Shown: positions 39,117-47,925, counted from the first letter of the stretch. The stretch is 50,374 nt of DNA from Betaproteobacteria bacterium (GCA_016202605.1 JACQOJ010000030.1:1-50374), one strand, 5' to 3'. Notes: generated by a model not told the origin, from the sequence alone. Translations and numbers: made by a program.

Positions 39117-39509
39117 ATGGACATCATCAAACAGCTCGAGCAGGAAGAGATCACGCGGCTCGGAAGGAATATTCCGGAATTTGCCGCCGGCGACACCGTG
39201 GTGGTGAACGTCAACGTGGTGGAAGGCGACCGCAAACGCGTCCAGGCCTACGAGGGGGTGGTGATCGCCAAGCGCAACCGGGGCCTCAACTCGTCGTTCA
39301 TCGTGCGCAAGATTTCGTCCGGAGAAGGCGTGGAGCGGACATTCCAGACTCACTCACCGCTGATCGCGAGCATCGAGGTGAAGCGCCGCGGCGACGTCGG
39401 CCGCTCCAAGCTCTATTACCTGCGGCAGCGTTCCGGCAAGGCCGCGCGGATCAAGGAAAAACTGTCCGGTGGCACAGAGATTGCGGAAGCGACCGAGTCT
39501 CGAGAGTAA
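39117..39509 (+). CDS. rplS: 50S ribosomal protein L19
   Basis: 130 residues. Conserved [20 protein letters not shown] and [17 protein letters not shown] blocks, ending in [17 protein letters not shown] plus a short tail. AAGGAG precedes the ATG. Last gene of its operon, followed by a strong terminator. Confidence 0.98.
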   Translation: MDIIKQLEQEEITRLGRNIPEFAAGDTVVVNVNVVEGDRKRVQAYEGVVIAKRNRGLNSSFIVRKISSGEGVERTFQTHSPLIASIEVKRRGDVGRSKLYYLRQRSGKAARIKEKLSGGTEIAEATESRE

Positions 39510-39532
39510 TTCGCGTCGCGGCGGATGCGGGG

Positions 39533-39558
39533 AAAAGGCGGCGTGGGCCGCCTTTTTT
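39533..39558 (+). terminator. Intrinsic terminator after rplS
   Basis: Stem AAAAGGCGGC (39533-39542) with GCCGCCTTTT (39547-39556), loop GTGG, and a six-T run at 39553-39558. Confidence 0.93.
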
Positions 39559-39597
39559 CACGGATGGAGTCATTGCGTCGAAGGCTAGGATAACCGC

Positions 39598-41310
39598 ATG
39601 CGCCGCGGCATATCGTGGTTCCTTTTGGCGTTCTGCGCGTCGTTCGGGCTGGCCGCTGAGCCGGAGGACGGACTTGAAACTGCGCGCCGCCTCGCGGCCT
39701 CCGGCGCGCCACAGCTCGCGTTGAACCACATCGAGCGGTCCCAGCCGCGCGATCCGGCCGCGCCGCGCTGGGCGGAATGGGAAGCGCTTCGGCTCAACTC
39801 GCTGGCGCAACTCGATCGGCATCCGGACCTGCTGTTGCGCGTCAGCGCTCTACCCCCCACGATGCCGGCACCGCAGATGCGTGAAGCCCTGATGCTGGCG
39901 ACGCGCGCGGCGGTGGCGGCAGATCAAGGAACCACCGCAAGACAGTACGCCGCGCGCATGCTGTGGCAACTCGGTCCCTCTGCCGAAGAAGTCCGTGTCA
40001 TCCGCCTGCTGGTGATCGAGAGCTATGTCGCGGAGATGAAAGGAGACGAAGCCTTCCGCAGCATGCTGCGTTTCGACCAGGATTACCGGCCGCTTGACCG
40101 ACAAACCGCTACGCGATTCGTGGAAGGCTTGCTCGGGCTCGGCATGGCAGGGGAAGCGGTGAACTGGCTCGCGGGACTGGATGATGATGGGCCGCTGAAG
40201 CTGCTGTTGCGGCTCCGGGCCAATCTGACGAGCGCGCAGGCTGCGTCCGAACAGGCGCGCGCACTGCTCCGAGAGAGTCGCAGCCCGGGTTACTGGCGAG
40301 TACTCGCGCACGCGGCCCCGCAACTGGGCGATCGCGCGGCCCACGTTGAAGCTCTCGAGCAGCTTCTTCACCTCGATGGCGGGAAGACCATACAGCGGAC
40401 GGCGGCCGAGGCGCGCGATTTGTGGCAGGCATATCTGGGCGCGGCGCAGGAGGCCGCCGGTCAGGGCCGTTTGCTGACGGGCGACGACCGCGGCTGGGCG
40501 GATTTCGCGGGAAAACAGCTCGCGCTCAACGCGCCCCTGGCGCGCGCGCTGTTCGCGTATCTCGCGCTGCGCGGAAAGACAGCGGACATGCGAAACGGCA
40601 TGCAGGCGCAGCTCGTCAGCTCGTTGCAGGCGAGCGGACTGGAACGCGCCGCGCTGCGGCTGTTCAACGATGGTCCGCTGGACATCGCGTCAGTCGACAC
40701 GCGAACACGCCGCCAGCTGGGCGCAATCGCGGAACGCCGTGACGTGCCGGCCCTCGCCCTGCATTTCTGGCGGGGAGTGAACCCGCCGGCTGATGCGAAC
40801 GTCGAGGAATGGCACCTGCGCGTGGCGAGCGTCGCGCTGCGCGCCGGCCGGGCCGATGCCGCAGCTGCTGCAATCCGGCAGGCGATGACCGGCAAGAAGG
40901 CGCCGCCGCTGGAATTCTCCCAACGCAGCGTAGCGCTGGTGCAGGAGCTTCTCGACATGGGTCATCTCGACCTCGCGGACGGGTTGTTCACCGCATTGCT
41001 GCCGCTGGTTGACGGAGCGGCGCGGCGTCATGTGCTGTCCGGACTCGCCCGCATCAACGAAGTCACGGGGCGGTTCCCGGTGGCGGCGGAATTTTACGTG
41101 CGCTCCGCGCTGCTCGCCGAGGGCAAGATCCCGGATGCGCACGCGCTGCAGGCGCGTCTCGCGGCCGCCCTCAATCTGGCGCGCGCCGGTTACCGGCGGG
41201 ACGCGCGCGCGCAGTTCGAGTGGGTGCTGAAGAACGCGAAGGACATCGCCCAGCTGGAAATCGCGCGCCGCGAACTCAAGAAACTACAGGCCGATGACGT
41301 ACAGCCATAG
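39598..41310 (+). CDS. Exported helical-repeat (TPR-like) protein, unknown function
   Basis: 570 residues. A signal peptide is likely (about 1-20, RRGISWFLLAFCASFGLAAE). The rest is almost entirely Ala/Leu/Arg-rich helices in pairs, like a TPR or Sel1 solenoid, e.g. GHLDLADGLFTALLPLVDGA and GRFPVAAEFYVRSALLAEG. I do not recognise a named family. It follows the rplS terminator, so it has its own transcript, and it converges with the GntR gene. A periplasmic scaffold or assembly role is possible but unproven. Confidence 0.75.
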   Translation: MRRGISWFLLAFCASFGLAAEPEDGLETARRLAASGAPQLALNHIERSQPRDPAAPRWAEWEALRLNSLAQLDRHPDLLLRVSALPPTMPAPQMREALMLATRAAVAADQGTTARQYAARMLWQLGPSAEEVRVIRLLVIESYVAEMKGDEAFRSMLRFDQDYRPLDRQTATRFVEGLLGLGMAGEAVNWLAGLDDDGPLKLLLRLRANLTSAQAASEQARALLRESRSPGYWRVLAHAAPQLGDRAAHVEALEQLLHLDGGKTIQRTAAEARDLWQAYLGAAQEAAGQGRLLTGDDRGWADFAGKQLALNAPLARALFAYLALRGKTADMRNGMQAQLVSSLQASGLERAALRLFNDGPLDIASVDTRTRRQLGAIAERRDVPALALHFWRGVNPPADANVEEWHLRVASVALRAGRADAAAAAIRQAMTGKKAPPLEFSQRSVALVQELLDMGHLDLADGLFTALLPLVDGAARRHVLSGLARINEVTGRFPVAAEFYVRSALLAEGKIPDAHALQARLAAALNLARAGYRRDARAQFEWVLKNAKDIAQLEIARRELKKLQADDVQP

Positions 41311-41336
41311 CGGAAGAGTGACGGTCGCTTGCAAGG

Positions 41337-42092
41337 CTACGCCGGCGCGCTCTTCCAAAGGTCGCTCAGGTACTCATGGTTCCCGCTGTTGACCCAGCTC
41401 ACGCGGTATTCGACCGGCATGTAATTGTAGGTGTAGGCCACGCGTTTTATCATGAGCGCCGGTTTGCCGGGCTGCATGCCCAGCAAACCGGCGATTCGCG
41501 CCGGCGGCTTGGCCGCGGATAGCCGCTCGCTGATGCGAATCACATTGATGCCGTAACGCGCCTGGTACAGTCCGTAGATCGTTCCCTCGCGCCGGGCAAA
41601 GGTCTCTTCATCGAGACCGGGGAACATCGCTGCCGGTACCACGATGTCATCGCAAATCACCGGCTTCCCCCCGAGCTTCAACAGATTCCGGATGCGCAGT
41701 GTCTTCGCCCCGCGCGGGATCTGCAGCCGCGCCATATCCTCGCTGCCCGCCTTGTCCCGCCGAAAGGACAGCATTTCGGTGACGGGGAGTTCCTTGCTGC
41801 CGTCCTTGCCGACGATGTGAAAGAAGTAAAACAGCGTGCGGTCTTCGGTGTGCGTCGCAACAAAGGTGCCGCGTCCCTGCTGTCGCAAAAGGATCTTTTC
41901 GGCCACCAGTTCGTCGATCGCCTTGCGCACGGTGCCGATCGATACATTGAACTGCTCGGCGAGCCGCGGCTCGCTCGGGATCGCAGCGCCCGGTTTCCAT
42001 TCGCCCGCCGCGAGGCTGCGCGTGATGCGAATCTTGACTTCCTTGTAGAGCGGGTTGAAAGTGAGGTTGCCTGCGGCAAGCGTATTGGTCAT
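41337..42092 (-). CDS. GntR-family regulator with UTRA domain (HutC subfamily)
   Basis: 251 residues. An N-terminal winged helix (about 12-78, LYKEVKIRITRSLAAGEW ... GTVRKAIDELVAEKILLRQQ) and a C-terminal UTRA ligand-binding domain (about 100-245, ending EYRVSWVNSGNHEYLSDLW). The ATG at 42092 is chosen over one 12 codons upstream. It is divergent from the UxaA-like operon and lies next to a tandem TCATATAG site that overlaps that operon's -35, so it probably controls the operon in response to its substrate. Confidence 0.9.
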   Translation of the reverse strand: MTNTLAAGNLTFNPLYKEVKIRITRSLAAGEWKPGAAIPSEPRLAEQFNVSIGTVRKAIDELVAEKILLRQQGRGTFVATHTEDRTLFYFFHIVGKDGSKELPVTEMLSFRRDKAGSEDMARLQIPRGAKTLRIRNLLKLGGKPVICDDIVVPAAMFPGLDEETFARREGTIYGLYQARYGINVIRISERLSAAKPPARIAGLLGMQPGKPALMIKRVAYTYNYMPVEYRVSWVNSGNHEYLSDLWKSAPA

Positions 42093-42150
42093 CGCTGATC
42101 CGTGAGCCGGTCTGGAATCCGCAGCCATTGTAGCACCGGCGCCGCGAAAT

Positions 42151-42168
42151 TCATATAGGTCATATAGT
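42151..42168 (+). promoter_or_regulatory. Candidate GntR operator
   Basis: TCATATAGG followed directly by TCATATAGT: two 9-bp AT-rich direct repeats in an otherwise GC-rich gap. They end at the first base of the TTGACT -35 element. The ATAT cores also give weak dyad symmetry, as in HutC-type sites. Confidence 0.5.
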
Positions 42169-42196
42169 TGACTTCACCCTGCTTCGCGGGTAGGAT
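42168..42196 (+). promoter_or_regulatory. Promoter of the UxaA-like operon
   Basis: TTGACT (42168-42173), 17-bp spacer, TAGGAT (42191-42196), about 70 bp before the first ATG. Good sigma-70 match, with the candidate operator abutting its -35. Confidence 0.65.
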
Positions 42197-42265
42197 GCGA
42201 TCGATGGGACCGGCGGCAGCCAGGGCTTTCCCTTTCCGCGTTGAAAACAGCAGCAAGGAGGCGAC

Positions 42266-42547
42266 ATGATTCATATTCTGGTTCACGACAAGAAAGACAC
42301 GGTGGGCGTTGCCGTGATCGAGGGCATCAAGGCGGGTCAGGAGTTGATCGGCTGGGTGATGGAAGACGACTCGACCATCAAGGTCAAGGCGGTCAACGAC
42401 ATCCCGATCGGGCACAAGGTCGCCACCAAGGAGATCAAGGCGGGCGACACGGTGATCAAGTACGGGTTCGACGTCGGGCGGGCGGTGTCCGACATCAGGA
42501 TTGGCGAGCACGCGCATGTGCACAACATCAAGACCAAGCGCTGGTAG
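42266..42547 (+). CDS. UxaA-family lyase, small (SAF-domain) subunit
   Basis: 93 residues forming one SAF domain, as at the N-terminus of altronate/galactarate dehydratases: DKKDTVGVAVIEGIKAG, then DIPIGHKVATKEIKAGD, VIKYGFDVGRA and HAHVHNIKTKRW. AAGGAG lies six bases before the ATG. Together with the next gene it makes a split UxaA enzyme. (2R)-3-sulfolactate sulfo-lyase (SuyAB) is also a split UxaA-family enzyme with subunits of similar size. Dehydration of a sugar acid or removal of a beta substituent are both possible. Confidence 0.85.
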   Translation: MIHILVHDKKDTVGVAVIEGIKAGQELIGWVMEDDSTIKVKAVNDIPIGHKVATKEIKAGDTVIKYGFDVGRAVSDIRIGEHAHVHNIKTKRW

Positions 42548-42632
42548 GCGAGACGTGAAGAGCGCGGGGCAAAACGCGCGGCGTGACCCCGTTCACGGAC
42601 GTTTCACATTTCAGGTTTCACACTTCACGAGG
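42548..42632 (+). repeat. Heptad tract between the UxaA-like subunit genes
   Basis: Right arm of four exact 7-bp units (GTTTCAC, ATTTCAG, GTTTCAC, ACTTCAC; 42601-42628). A weak purine-side arm (GTGAAGA and beyond) begins near 42555. It fills the 93-bp gap between two genes that should be made in equal amounts. Confidence 0.7.
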
Positions 42633-42640
42633 ACCGAGCA

Positions 42641-43810
42641 ATGATCAATAGCAAGACTACCTTCTGGGGTTACCGCCGCGAGAACGGCCGCGTCGGGGTG
42701 CGCAACCACGTCATCATCCTGCCGGTGGACGATCTGTCGAACGCCGCGGCCGAGGCGGTCGCCAACAACGTCAAGGGCACGCTGGCGATCCCGCATCCCT
42801 ACGGGAGGCTCCAGTTCGGCGCCGACCTGGATCTCCACTTCCGCACGCTGATCGGCGCGGGCTCGAATCCCAATGTCGCCGCCGTCGTGGTGATCTGCAT
42901 CGAGGAGAGCTGGGCCAAACGCGTCGTCGACGGCATCGCCAAAACCGGCAAGCCGGTCACCGGATTCGGCATCGAACTGCACGGCGACCACGACACCATC
43001 CTGCGTGCTTCCAAGGTTGCCAAGGAATACGTGCAATGGGCCTCCGAGCTGCAGCGCGAGCCGTGCCCGATCGGCGACCTGTGGGTTTCCACCAAGTGCG
43101 GCGAGTCCGATACGACGTCGGGCTGCGGTTCCAATCCGACGGTGGGCAGCGCCTTCGACAAGCTCGAGCCGTTCGGCGTTACCATGTGCTTCGGCGAGAC
43201 CACCGAGATCACCGGAGGCGAGCAGATCGTCGCCGACCGCTGCGCGACTCCCGCGGTACGTGAGAAGTTCATGTTCATGTTCAATCGCTACCAGGAAGTG
43301 ATCGAGCGGCACAAGGTCGACGATCTGTCGGACTCACAGCCGACCAAGGGCAACATCGCGGGCGGGCTCACCACGATCGAAGAGAAGGCGCTCGGCAACA
43401 TCCAGAAGATCGGCAAGAAATGCAAGGTGATCGGCGTAATCGACAAGGCCGAGACGCCCACCGGCCCGGGGCTGTGGTTCATGGATTCGTCTTCGGCCGC
43501 GGCGGAGATGGTGACCTTGTTGGCGGCGGCGGGCTTTGTGGTGCATCTCTTCCCGACCGGCCAGGGCAACGTCATCGGCAATCCCATCCTCCCGGTGATA
43601 AAGCTCACGGCGAATCCGCGTACGGCGCGCACCATGTCGGAGCACGTCGATTACGACTGCTCGGGCTTGCTGCAGCGGCAGAAGAACCTCGACCAGACGG
43701 GCGACGAACTGCTGGAGGTGATGTTGAGGACCTGCAACGGCCGGCTCACCGCGGCGGAGGCGCTCGGCCATCGCGAGTTCGTGATGACCCGGCTCTACGA
43801 GAGCGCCTGA
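42641..43810 (+). CDS. UxaA-family lyase, large subunit
   Basis: 389 residues of the galactarate/altronate dehydratase C-terminal family: [19 protein letters not shown] start, the cysteine-containing blocks [20 protein letters not shown] and [14 protein letters not shown], and [18 protein letters not shown]. The conserved cysteines fit the metal or Fe-S site of the family. Size (about 42 kDa) and the separate small subunit fit SuyB as well as sugar-acid dehydratases; the substrate cannot be decided from sequence alone. Confidence 0.85.
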   Translation: MINSKTTFWGYRRENGRVGVRNHVIILPVDDLSNAAAEAVANNVKGTLAIPHPYGRLQFGADLDLHFRTLIGAGSNPNVAAVVVICIEESWAKRVVDGIAKTGKPVTGFGIELHGDHDTILRASKVAKEYVQWASELQREPCPIGDLWVSTKCGESDTTSGCGSNPTVGSAFDKLEPFGVTMCFGETTEITGGEQIVADRCATPAVREKFMFMFNRYQEVIERHKVDDLSDSQPTKGNIAGGLTTIEEKALGNIQKIGKKCKVIGVIDKAETPTGPGLWFMDSSSAAAEMVTLLAAAGFVVHLFPTGQGNVIGNPILPVIKLTANPRTARTMSEHVDYDCSGLLQRQKNLDQTGDELLEVMLRTCNGRLTAAEALGHREFVMTRLYESA

Positions 43811-43824
43811 CGGCAATGCGGGGC

Positions 43825-43881
43825 GATGAACGCGGCACGCGGAACGGTGTTTTCGTTCATCGCTCATCGTTCATCGTTTGC
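43825..43881 (+). repeat. Heptad-periodic inverted repeat, UxaA-like/Fe-S junction
   Basis: Left arm GATGAAC, GCGGCAC, GCGGAAC (43825-43845). Right arm CGTTCAT, CGCTCAT, CGTTCAT, CGTTTGC (43854-43881). GATGAAC-type units pair with CGTTCAT-type units. It ends 12 bases before the next start codon. Confidence 0.8.
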
Positions 43882-43892
43882 GGGAGTCGGCA

Positions 43893-44606
43893 GTGACGGC
43901 CCTGAAGGTGGCAGTGTGGAGGGGTGGGGAGTCGGGGCATTTCCAGGAGTTTGAAGTTCCGCGGCTCGCGAGCCAGACCGTGCTCGACGTGGTGACCTAT
44001 ATTCAGCGCAGTCTCGACCCGACGCTGTCGTACCGTTTCGCCTGTCGCGTGGGCATGTGCGGTTCGTGCGCGATGACAGTGAACGGCAAAGCGCGATGGA
44101 CCTGCCGCACCCACGTCTCCAGGGTTGCGGTCGATGACCGGCTGGAGCTCGCCCCGCTCGCCAATCTGCCGACGGTGAAGGACCTCGTCACCGACATGAG
44201 CGCGTTCTTCGACAAGTGGGCCGCTGCGCGCGGGCGCTTCCGCGGCGACACGACGCGGAAGGATGACTTCGCCCGGGTGAAGCCGGATTCGCCTCGAAGA
44301 AAACTGGTCGACGAAGCGATCGAATGTATCGGCTGCGGCGTATGCTACAGCTCGTGCGATGTCGTTTCCTGGAACCCGGATTATCTGGGACCCGCGGCGC
44401 TGAACCGCGCGTGGACCTTATGCAACGACGTGCGCGACGTCGACCGGCGGGCGCGTCTCGAGGCGGTGGCGGGCGACGCCGGCTGCCATGCCTGTCACAC
44501 GCAGATGGGATGCACCGAGCGCTGTCCCAAGCAATTATCGCCGACCGCCGCCATCGCCGGATTGAAGCGCGCGGCGCTCGCGGCGGCGCTCAAGGGGGAA
44601 CTATGA
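43893..44606 (+). CDS. Succinate dehydrogenase/fumarate reductase-like iron-sulfur subunit
   Basis: 237 residues from a GTG. The [2Fe-2S] ligands are Cys51, Cys56, Cys59 and Cys71 (FACRVGMCGSC ... WTC). CIGCGVCYSSC carries the [4Fe-4S] cluster, and CHTQMGCTERCPK supplies the third cluster. It would pass electrons from the flavoprotein (gene at 49788, five genes away) to the membrane subunits encoded next. The complex is SDH/FRD-like but sits in an operon with a lyase, not with TCA genes, so its substrate may differ from succinate. Confidence 0.9.
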   Translation: MTALKVAVWRGGESGHFQEFEVPRLASQTVLDVVTYIQRSLDPTLSYRFACRVGMCGSCAMTVNGKARWTCRTHVSRVAVDDRLELAPLANLPTVKDLVTDMSAFFDKWAAARGRFRGDTTRKDDFARVKPDSPRRKLVDEAIECIGCGVCYSSCDVVSWNPDYLGPAALNRAWTLCNDVRDVDRRARLEAVAGDAGCHACHTQMGCTERCPKQLSPTAAIAGLKRAALAAALKGEL

Positions 44607-44610
44607 CAAT

Positions 44611-44680
44611 GATGAACGGGGAACACGGATCGATGAACAACGGTGTTGCGATGACCCTGCCCGGCAGTTCATCGTTCGCA
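44611..44680 (+). repeat. Heptad-periodic inverted repeat, Fe-S/cytochrome b junction
   Basis: Left arm GATGAAC, GGGGAAC, ACGGATC, GATGAAC, AACGGTG (44611-44645). Right arm GTTCATC, GTTCGCA (44667-44680). The next gene begins three bases later. Confidence 0.75.
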
Positions 44681-44682
44681 AG

Positions 44683-45039
44683 ATGCGGAGCGCGTTCGTG
44701 AACATCCGCACGCAAGTACTGCTGTGGGGCGCGCAGCGCGTCAGCGCCGCCGTGCTCGCGTTGTGCGTCATCGTTCATCTGGCCACGATCGTCTACGCCG
44801 TGCGCAACGGGCTTGACGCGGCGGAGATCCTCGGGCGCACGCGCGGCAATCCGTCATGGGCGGCGTTTTACGCCGTGTTCGTTGCGGCCGTGACCGTACA
44901 CGCGCCGATCGGCCTGCGCAGCATTCTGTCCGAAACGTTCGGCTGGCGCGGTCGCGGTCTCGACGTGGCGATGTTCGCGGTGGCCCTCACGCTTTTGACG
45001 TGGGGTTCGCGCGCGGTATACGCGGTGTTCGGTGCCTAG
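44683..45039 (+). CDS. SDH-like membrane subunit 1 (cytochrome b type)
   Basis: 118 residues with three membrane helices (VSAAVLALCVIVHLATIVYAV; AAFYAVFVAAVTVHAPIGL; VAMFAVALTLLTWGSRAVYA). His in IVHLA and VHAPIG could ligate heme. The ATG at 44683 lacks a clear ribosome site; the GTG at 44698 is an alternative. Assigned mainly by position after the Fe-S gene. Confidence 0.72.
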   Translation: MRSAFVNIRTQVLLWGAQRVSAAVLALCVIVHLATIVYAVRNGLDAAEILGRTRGNPSWAAFYAVFVAAVTVHAPIGLRSILSETFGWRGRGLDVAMFAVALTLLTWGSRAVYAVFGA

Positions 45040-45073
45040 CGGCGGCCGCTGCGAGATTGGCAGGCGACAATCC

Positions 45074-45424
45074 GTGACCAGGAACGATTTTCGAGCCCGC
45101 AATCATCCCGCTTATTGGGCGTTTCTCCTGCACCGCGTCTCCGGCGTTTTGCTCACGCTGTTCCTGCCGGTGCATTTCTGGGTGCTCGGTCAGGCATTGC
45201 AGGACGCAGCGCGGCTGGACGGTTTTCTGCGCTGGACGGAACAGCCGCTCGTCAAGGCCGGCGAGACATTGCTGATTTTTCTGCTCGCCGCGCATCTGGC
45301 GGGTGGAATACGGTTGCTGCTTCTGGAGTTTCTGGCCTGGCGCAGCTGGCAGAAGAGCCTGCTCGCGATGGCGGCCGGGGCGAGCCTTGCGATCGGGCTC
45401 GTATTCCTGCTCAACGTGGTTTGA
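45074..45424 (+). CDS. SDH-like membrane subunit 2 (SdhC fold)
   Basis: 116 residues from the GTG at 45074; a GTG at 45032 overlapping the upstream gene is also open. It has the SdhC-family HRVSG motif (AFLLHRVSGVLLTLFLPVH) and a second conserved region with His (FLLAAHLAGGIRLLLLE), with three membrane helices. Together with the preceding protein it forms the quinone-reducing anchor. Confidence 0.8.
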   Translation: MTRNDFRARNHPAYWAFLLHRVSGVLLTLFLPVHFWVLGQALQDAARLDGFLRWTEQPLVKAGETLLIFLLAAHLAGGIRLLLLEFLAWRSWQKSLLAMAAGASLAIGLVFLLNVV

Positions 45425-45496
45425 ACGTGCGCCGGTCTTGCGGGTGGTGGGCCTTGGCGGGATCGCGGCAGTGAAGGTTCTGGAAGAGGAGACAAC

Positions 45497-46873
45497 GTGG
45501 CACGAAAACCCAATCTTCTCGTGATCCTGATCGACGACCTGCGGTTCGACGAGTTCGGCGCGGGCGGCCATCCGTACATGAAGACACCGCACATCGATCG
45601 CATCGCGTGCGAGGGTGCAACATTCGAGCGCGCGTTCCATACGACGCCGATCTGCTCTCCAAACCGCGCCTCGATCCTCACCGGCCAGTACGCGAGCCGC
45701 CACGGCATCATCGACAAAGTGGCACGCGATGCGGCCAGCCACCGCCTGCCGAACTATCACCTCGAACTGAAACGGCTGGGCTACGAGACGGCGCACATCG
45801 GCAAGTGGCACATGGGAAACGACGGCGAGCCGCGCCCCGGCTATGACTTCTGGGTGGCTTACGATGGTCACGGCCGGCTCAACGATCCCAGGCTCAACGA
45901 AAACGGGCGCTACGTGCAGCGCAGCGGGTACATCACCGACATCATGAACGAGATGGCTGTGGATTTCGTCGCCCGCAAGCACGAGAAGCCGTGGGCGCTC
46001 TTTTTCGCGCACAAGGCGGTGCATCCGGACGCCGAGCAGGCGGCCGACGGCACGTTCAGCATGGACGGCTATCGCGTCGCCGGGCGGCACAAGGATCTCT
46101 ACCGCGACAGCGTGTTTCCGAAGAAACCCAACATGATGACTCCGGAAGAAGTCATCAGGATTAAGCCCGCCTGGGCCGAGGCTTTCGAGCTGAAGAAGAG
46201 CGAGAAATCCAGAGCGCTGCTGGATGCCATTCACTCGGGCGAGCAGGAGGAAATCCGCCTGCGCGCGCGCATGATGGCTGCCGTGGACGAAGGCGTGGGC
46301 ATGCTTTTTGACGCGCTTGAGCGCACCCGCCAGCTCGATAACACGTTCATTCTGTTCCTCGGCGACAACGGCTATTTCTTCGGCGAGCACGGGCTGGGCC
46401 CCGAGCGCCGTTTCGCGTACGAGGAGGGCATCCGCACGCCGTTCATCGCGCGCTATCCAAAGAAAATCAAGGCGGGCGTCCGCTACCGGAACCTCGTGAT
46501 CTGCCAGGACATCGCGCCGACGTTGATCGAGCTTGCCGGCGGCAGGCCGGGGCCGCAGGTCCAGGGGCGCTCGCTGCTGCCGCTACTGGCCGGCAAGCGG
46601 GCGGGGTGGCGCAGGTCTTTCCTCGTCGAATACTGGGCCGAAAACGCGATGCCGTGGCTTGTGGGGATGACCTACAAGGCGGTGCGTACCGACCGCTACA
46701 AATACATCCGCTGGGTGAACCGCGGTCGCGACGGCGAACTGGACGAACTCTATGACCTGGAGCAAGACCCCTACGAAGTCGCGAACGTGATCAGGCGCCC
46801 GGTGTATCGGGCGGTGCGCGAGCGGCTCAAGCGCGAGCTGCGCAGGCTCGCAGTCGAGGCGATGGGATTGTGA
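45497..46873 (+). CDS. Sulfatase (formylglycine-dependent, type I)
   Basis: 458 residues from a GTG preceded by GAAGAGGAG. The metal site starts with Asp13-Asp14 (ILIDDLR). The maturation motif is CSPNRAS with Cys53 becoming formylglycine, followed by ILTGQYASRHG. GKWHMGN and LGDNGYFFGEHG give further active-site residues. No signal peptide is seen, so it is probably cytoplasmic. The family cleaves sulfate esters, and some members act on phosphonates or phosphodiesters. The position inside an organic-acid operon suggests that the imported substrate is sulfated, but this is inference. Confidence 0.9.
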   Translation: MARKPNLLVILIDDLRFDEFGAGGHPYMKTPHIDRIACEGATFERAFHTTPICSPNRASILTGQYASRHGIIDKVARDAASHRLPNYHLELKRLGYETAHIGKWHMGNDGEPRPGYDFWVAYDGHGRLNDPRLNENGRYVQRSGYITDIMNEMAVDFVARKHEKPWALFFAHKAVHPDAEQAADGTFSMDGYRVAGRHKDLYRDSVFPKKPNMMTPEEVIRIKPAWAEAFELKKSEKSRALLDAIHSGEQEEIRLRARMMAAVDEGVGMLFDALERTRQLDNTFILFLGDNGYFFGEHGLGPERRFAYEEGIRTPFIARYPKKIKAGVRYRNLVICQDIAPTLIELAGGRPGPQVQGRSLLPLLAGKRAGWRRSFLVEYWAENAMPWLVGMTYKAVRTDRYKYIRWVNRGRDGELDELYDLEQDPYEVANVIRRPVYRAVRERLKRELRRLAVEAMGL

Positions 46874-46962
46874 GCGGCGCGCCTTGCTGCGAGAGGTGAT
46901 CTTGCGGTATGGTGAGCGCTTCCGAAATGCTTTTTATTAGAACGAGCACTTAGGAGGAAATC

Positions 46963-47925
46963 ATGCGGATTGCGAAGTGGATGGTCGGTGCAGGCGCGCT
47001 GCTGCTGGCTGCCGCGGCAGGGGCACAGAACTACCCCACCAAGCCGGTGCGAATCATCGTGCCGTTCGCGCCGGGCGGCGCGACCGACATCGTGACGCGC
47101 ATACTCGCGCAGAAGCTGACCGAGGCCTGGGGTCAGACCATCGTGGTGGACAACCGCGCGGGCGCGGGCGGCAATATCGGAGCCGACCTGGCGGCGAAAG
47201 CGACGCCCGACGGTTATACGCTGTTCATGCCCTCGGGTTCGGTGGTGACCGCGAACCAGCACATGTACAAAAAGCTGCCGTTCAACGCCGAGAAGGACTT
47301 TCTGGCGATCACGAACGTTGCGAGCGGACCACAGATCATTGCAGTGAATCCGAGTTTTGCGGCAAAGAGCGTGAGGGATCTTATCGCCATGGCCAAGGCA
47401 AAGCCCGGGAGCATCAACTTCGGCTCAGCCGGCTTTGGCACCCAAACCCATCTCGCCGCGGAGAATTTCGCCTACTCCGCGGGCATCAATGTTATTCACG
47501 TGCCGTACAAGGGCGAAGGTCCCGCGCTCATCGACCTCGTCGCGGGGCAGATCAACTTCCTGACGCCCAATCTGTCGGCCGCCATCGGCTTCGTCAAGCA
47601 AGGGAAGCTGCGCGCGCTCGGCGTGACGAGCAAGCAGCGGGCTCCGCAGGTGCCCGACGTGCCGGCCGTGGCGGAAAGCTTGCCGGGATTCGAGAACCTG
47701 GGCTGGTTCGGACTGGTTGCACCGACCGGCACGCCGAAACCCGTCATCAACAGGATTCATGCCGATACGGTGAAGGCGCTGCAGAGCGCCGACATCAGGA
47801 AACGCTTCGGGGATCTGGGCATGGTCCCGGTGGGAAACACCCCGGTCGAGTTCGCCAACGCCATGAAAGAGGAATCGGCACGGTGGGCGAAGGTCGTTCG
47901 CGAGCGCAAGCTCGCGGTGAACTGA
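46963..47925 (+). CDS. Tripartite tricarboxylate transporter-type solute receptor (Bug family)
   Basis: 320 residues with a signal peptide (about 1-21, cleaved near AAGAQ). Typical Bug motifs: YPTKPVRIIVPFAPGG, TRILAQKLTEAWGQ, VDNRAGAGGNIGAD, GSAGFGTQTHLAAENF. GGAGG lies eight bases before the ATG, stronger than for its neighbours, as expected for an abundant periplasmic receptor. No TctA/TctB membrane genes lie in the window; Bug receptors often stand alone. The ligand is probably a carboxylate. Confidence 0.93.
   Translation: MRIAKWMVGAGALLLAAAAGAQNYPTKPVRIIVPFAPGGATDIVTRILAQKLTEAWGQTIVVDNRAGAGGNIGADLAAKATPDGYTLFMPSGSVVTANQHMYKKLPFNAEKDFLAITNVASGPQIIAVNPSFAAKSVRDLIAMAKAKPGSINFGSAGFGTQTHLAAENFAYSAGINVIHVPYKGEGPALIDLVAGQINFLTPNLSAAIGFVKQGKLRALGVTSKQRAPQVPDVPAVAESLPGFENLGWFGLVAPTGTPKPVINRIHADTVKALQSADIRKRFGDLGMVPVGNTPVEFANAMKEESARWAKVVRERKLAVN

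Noticed and set aside
43893-45424. Calling the Fe-S and membrane genes the house-keeping succinate dehydrogenase
   Set aside because: They are in a GntR-controlled operon with a lyase, split from their flavoprotein, and the flavoprotein lacks the usual His residues; standard sdhCDAB-gltA order is absent.
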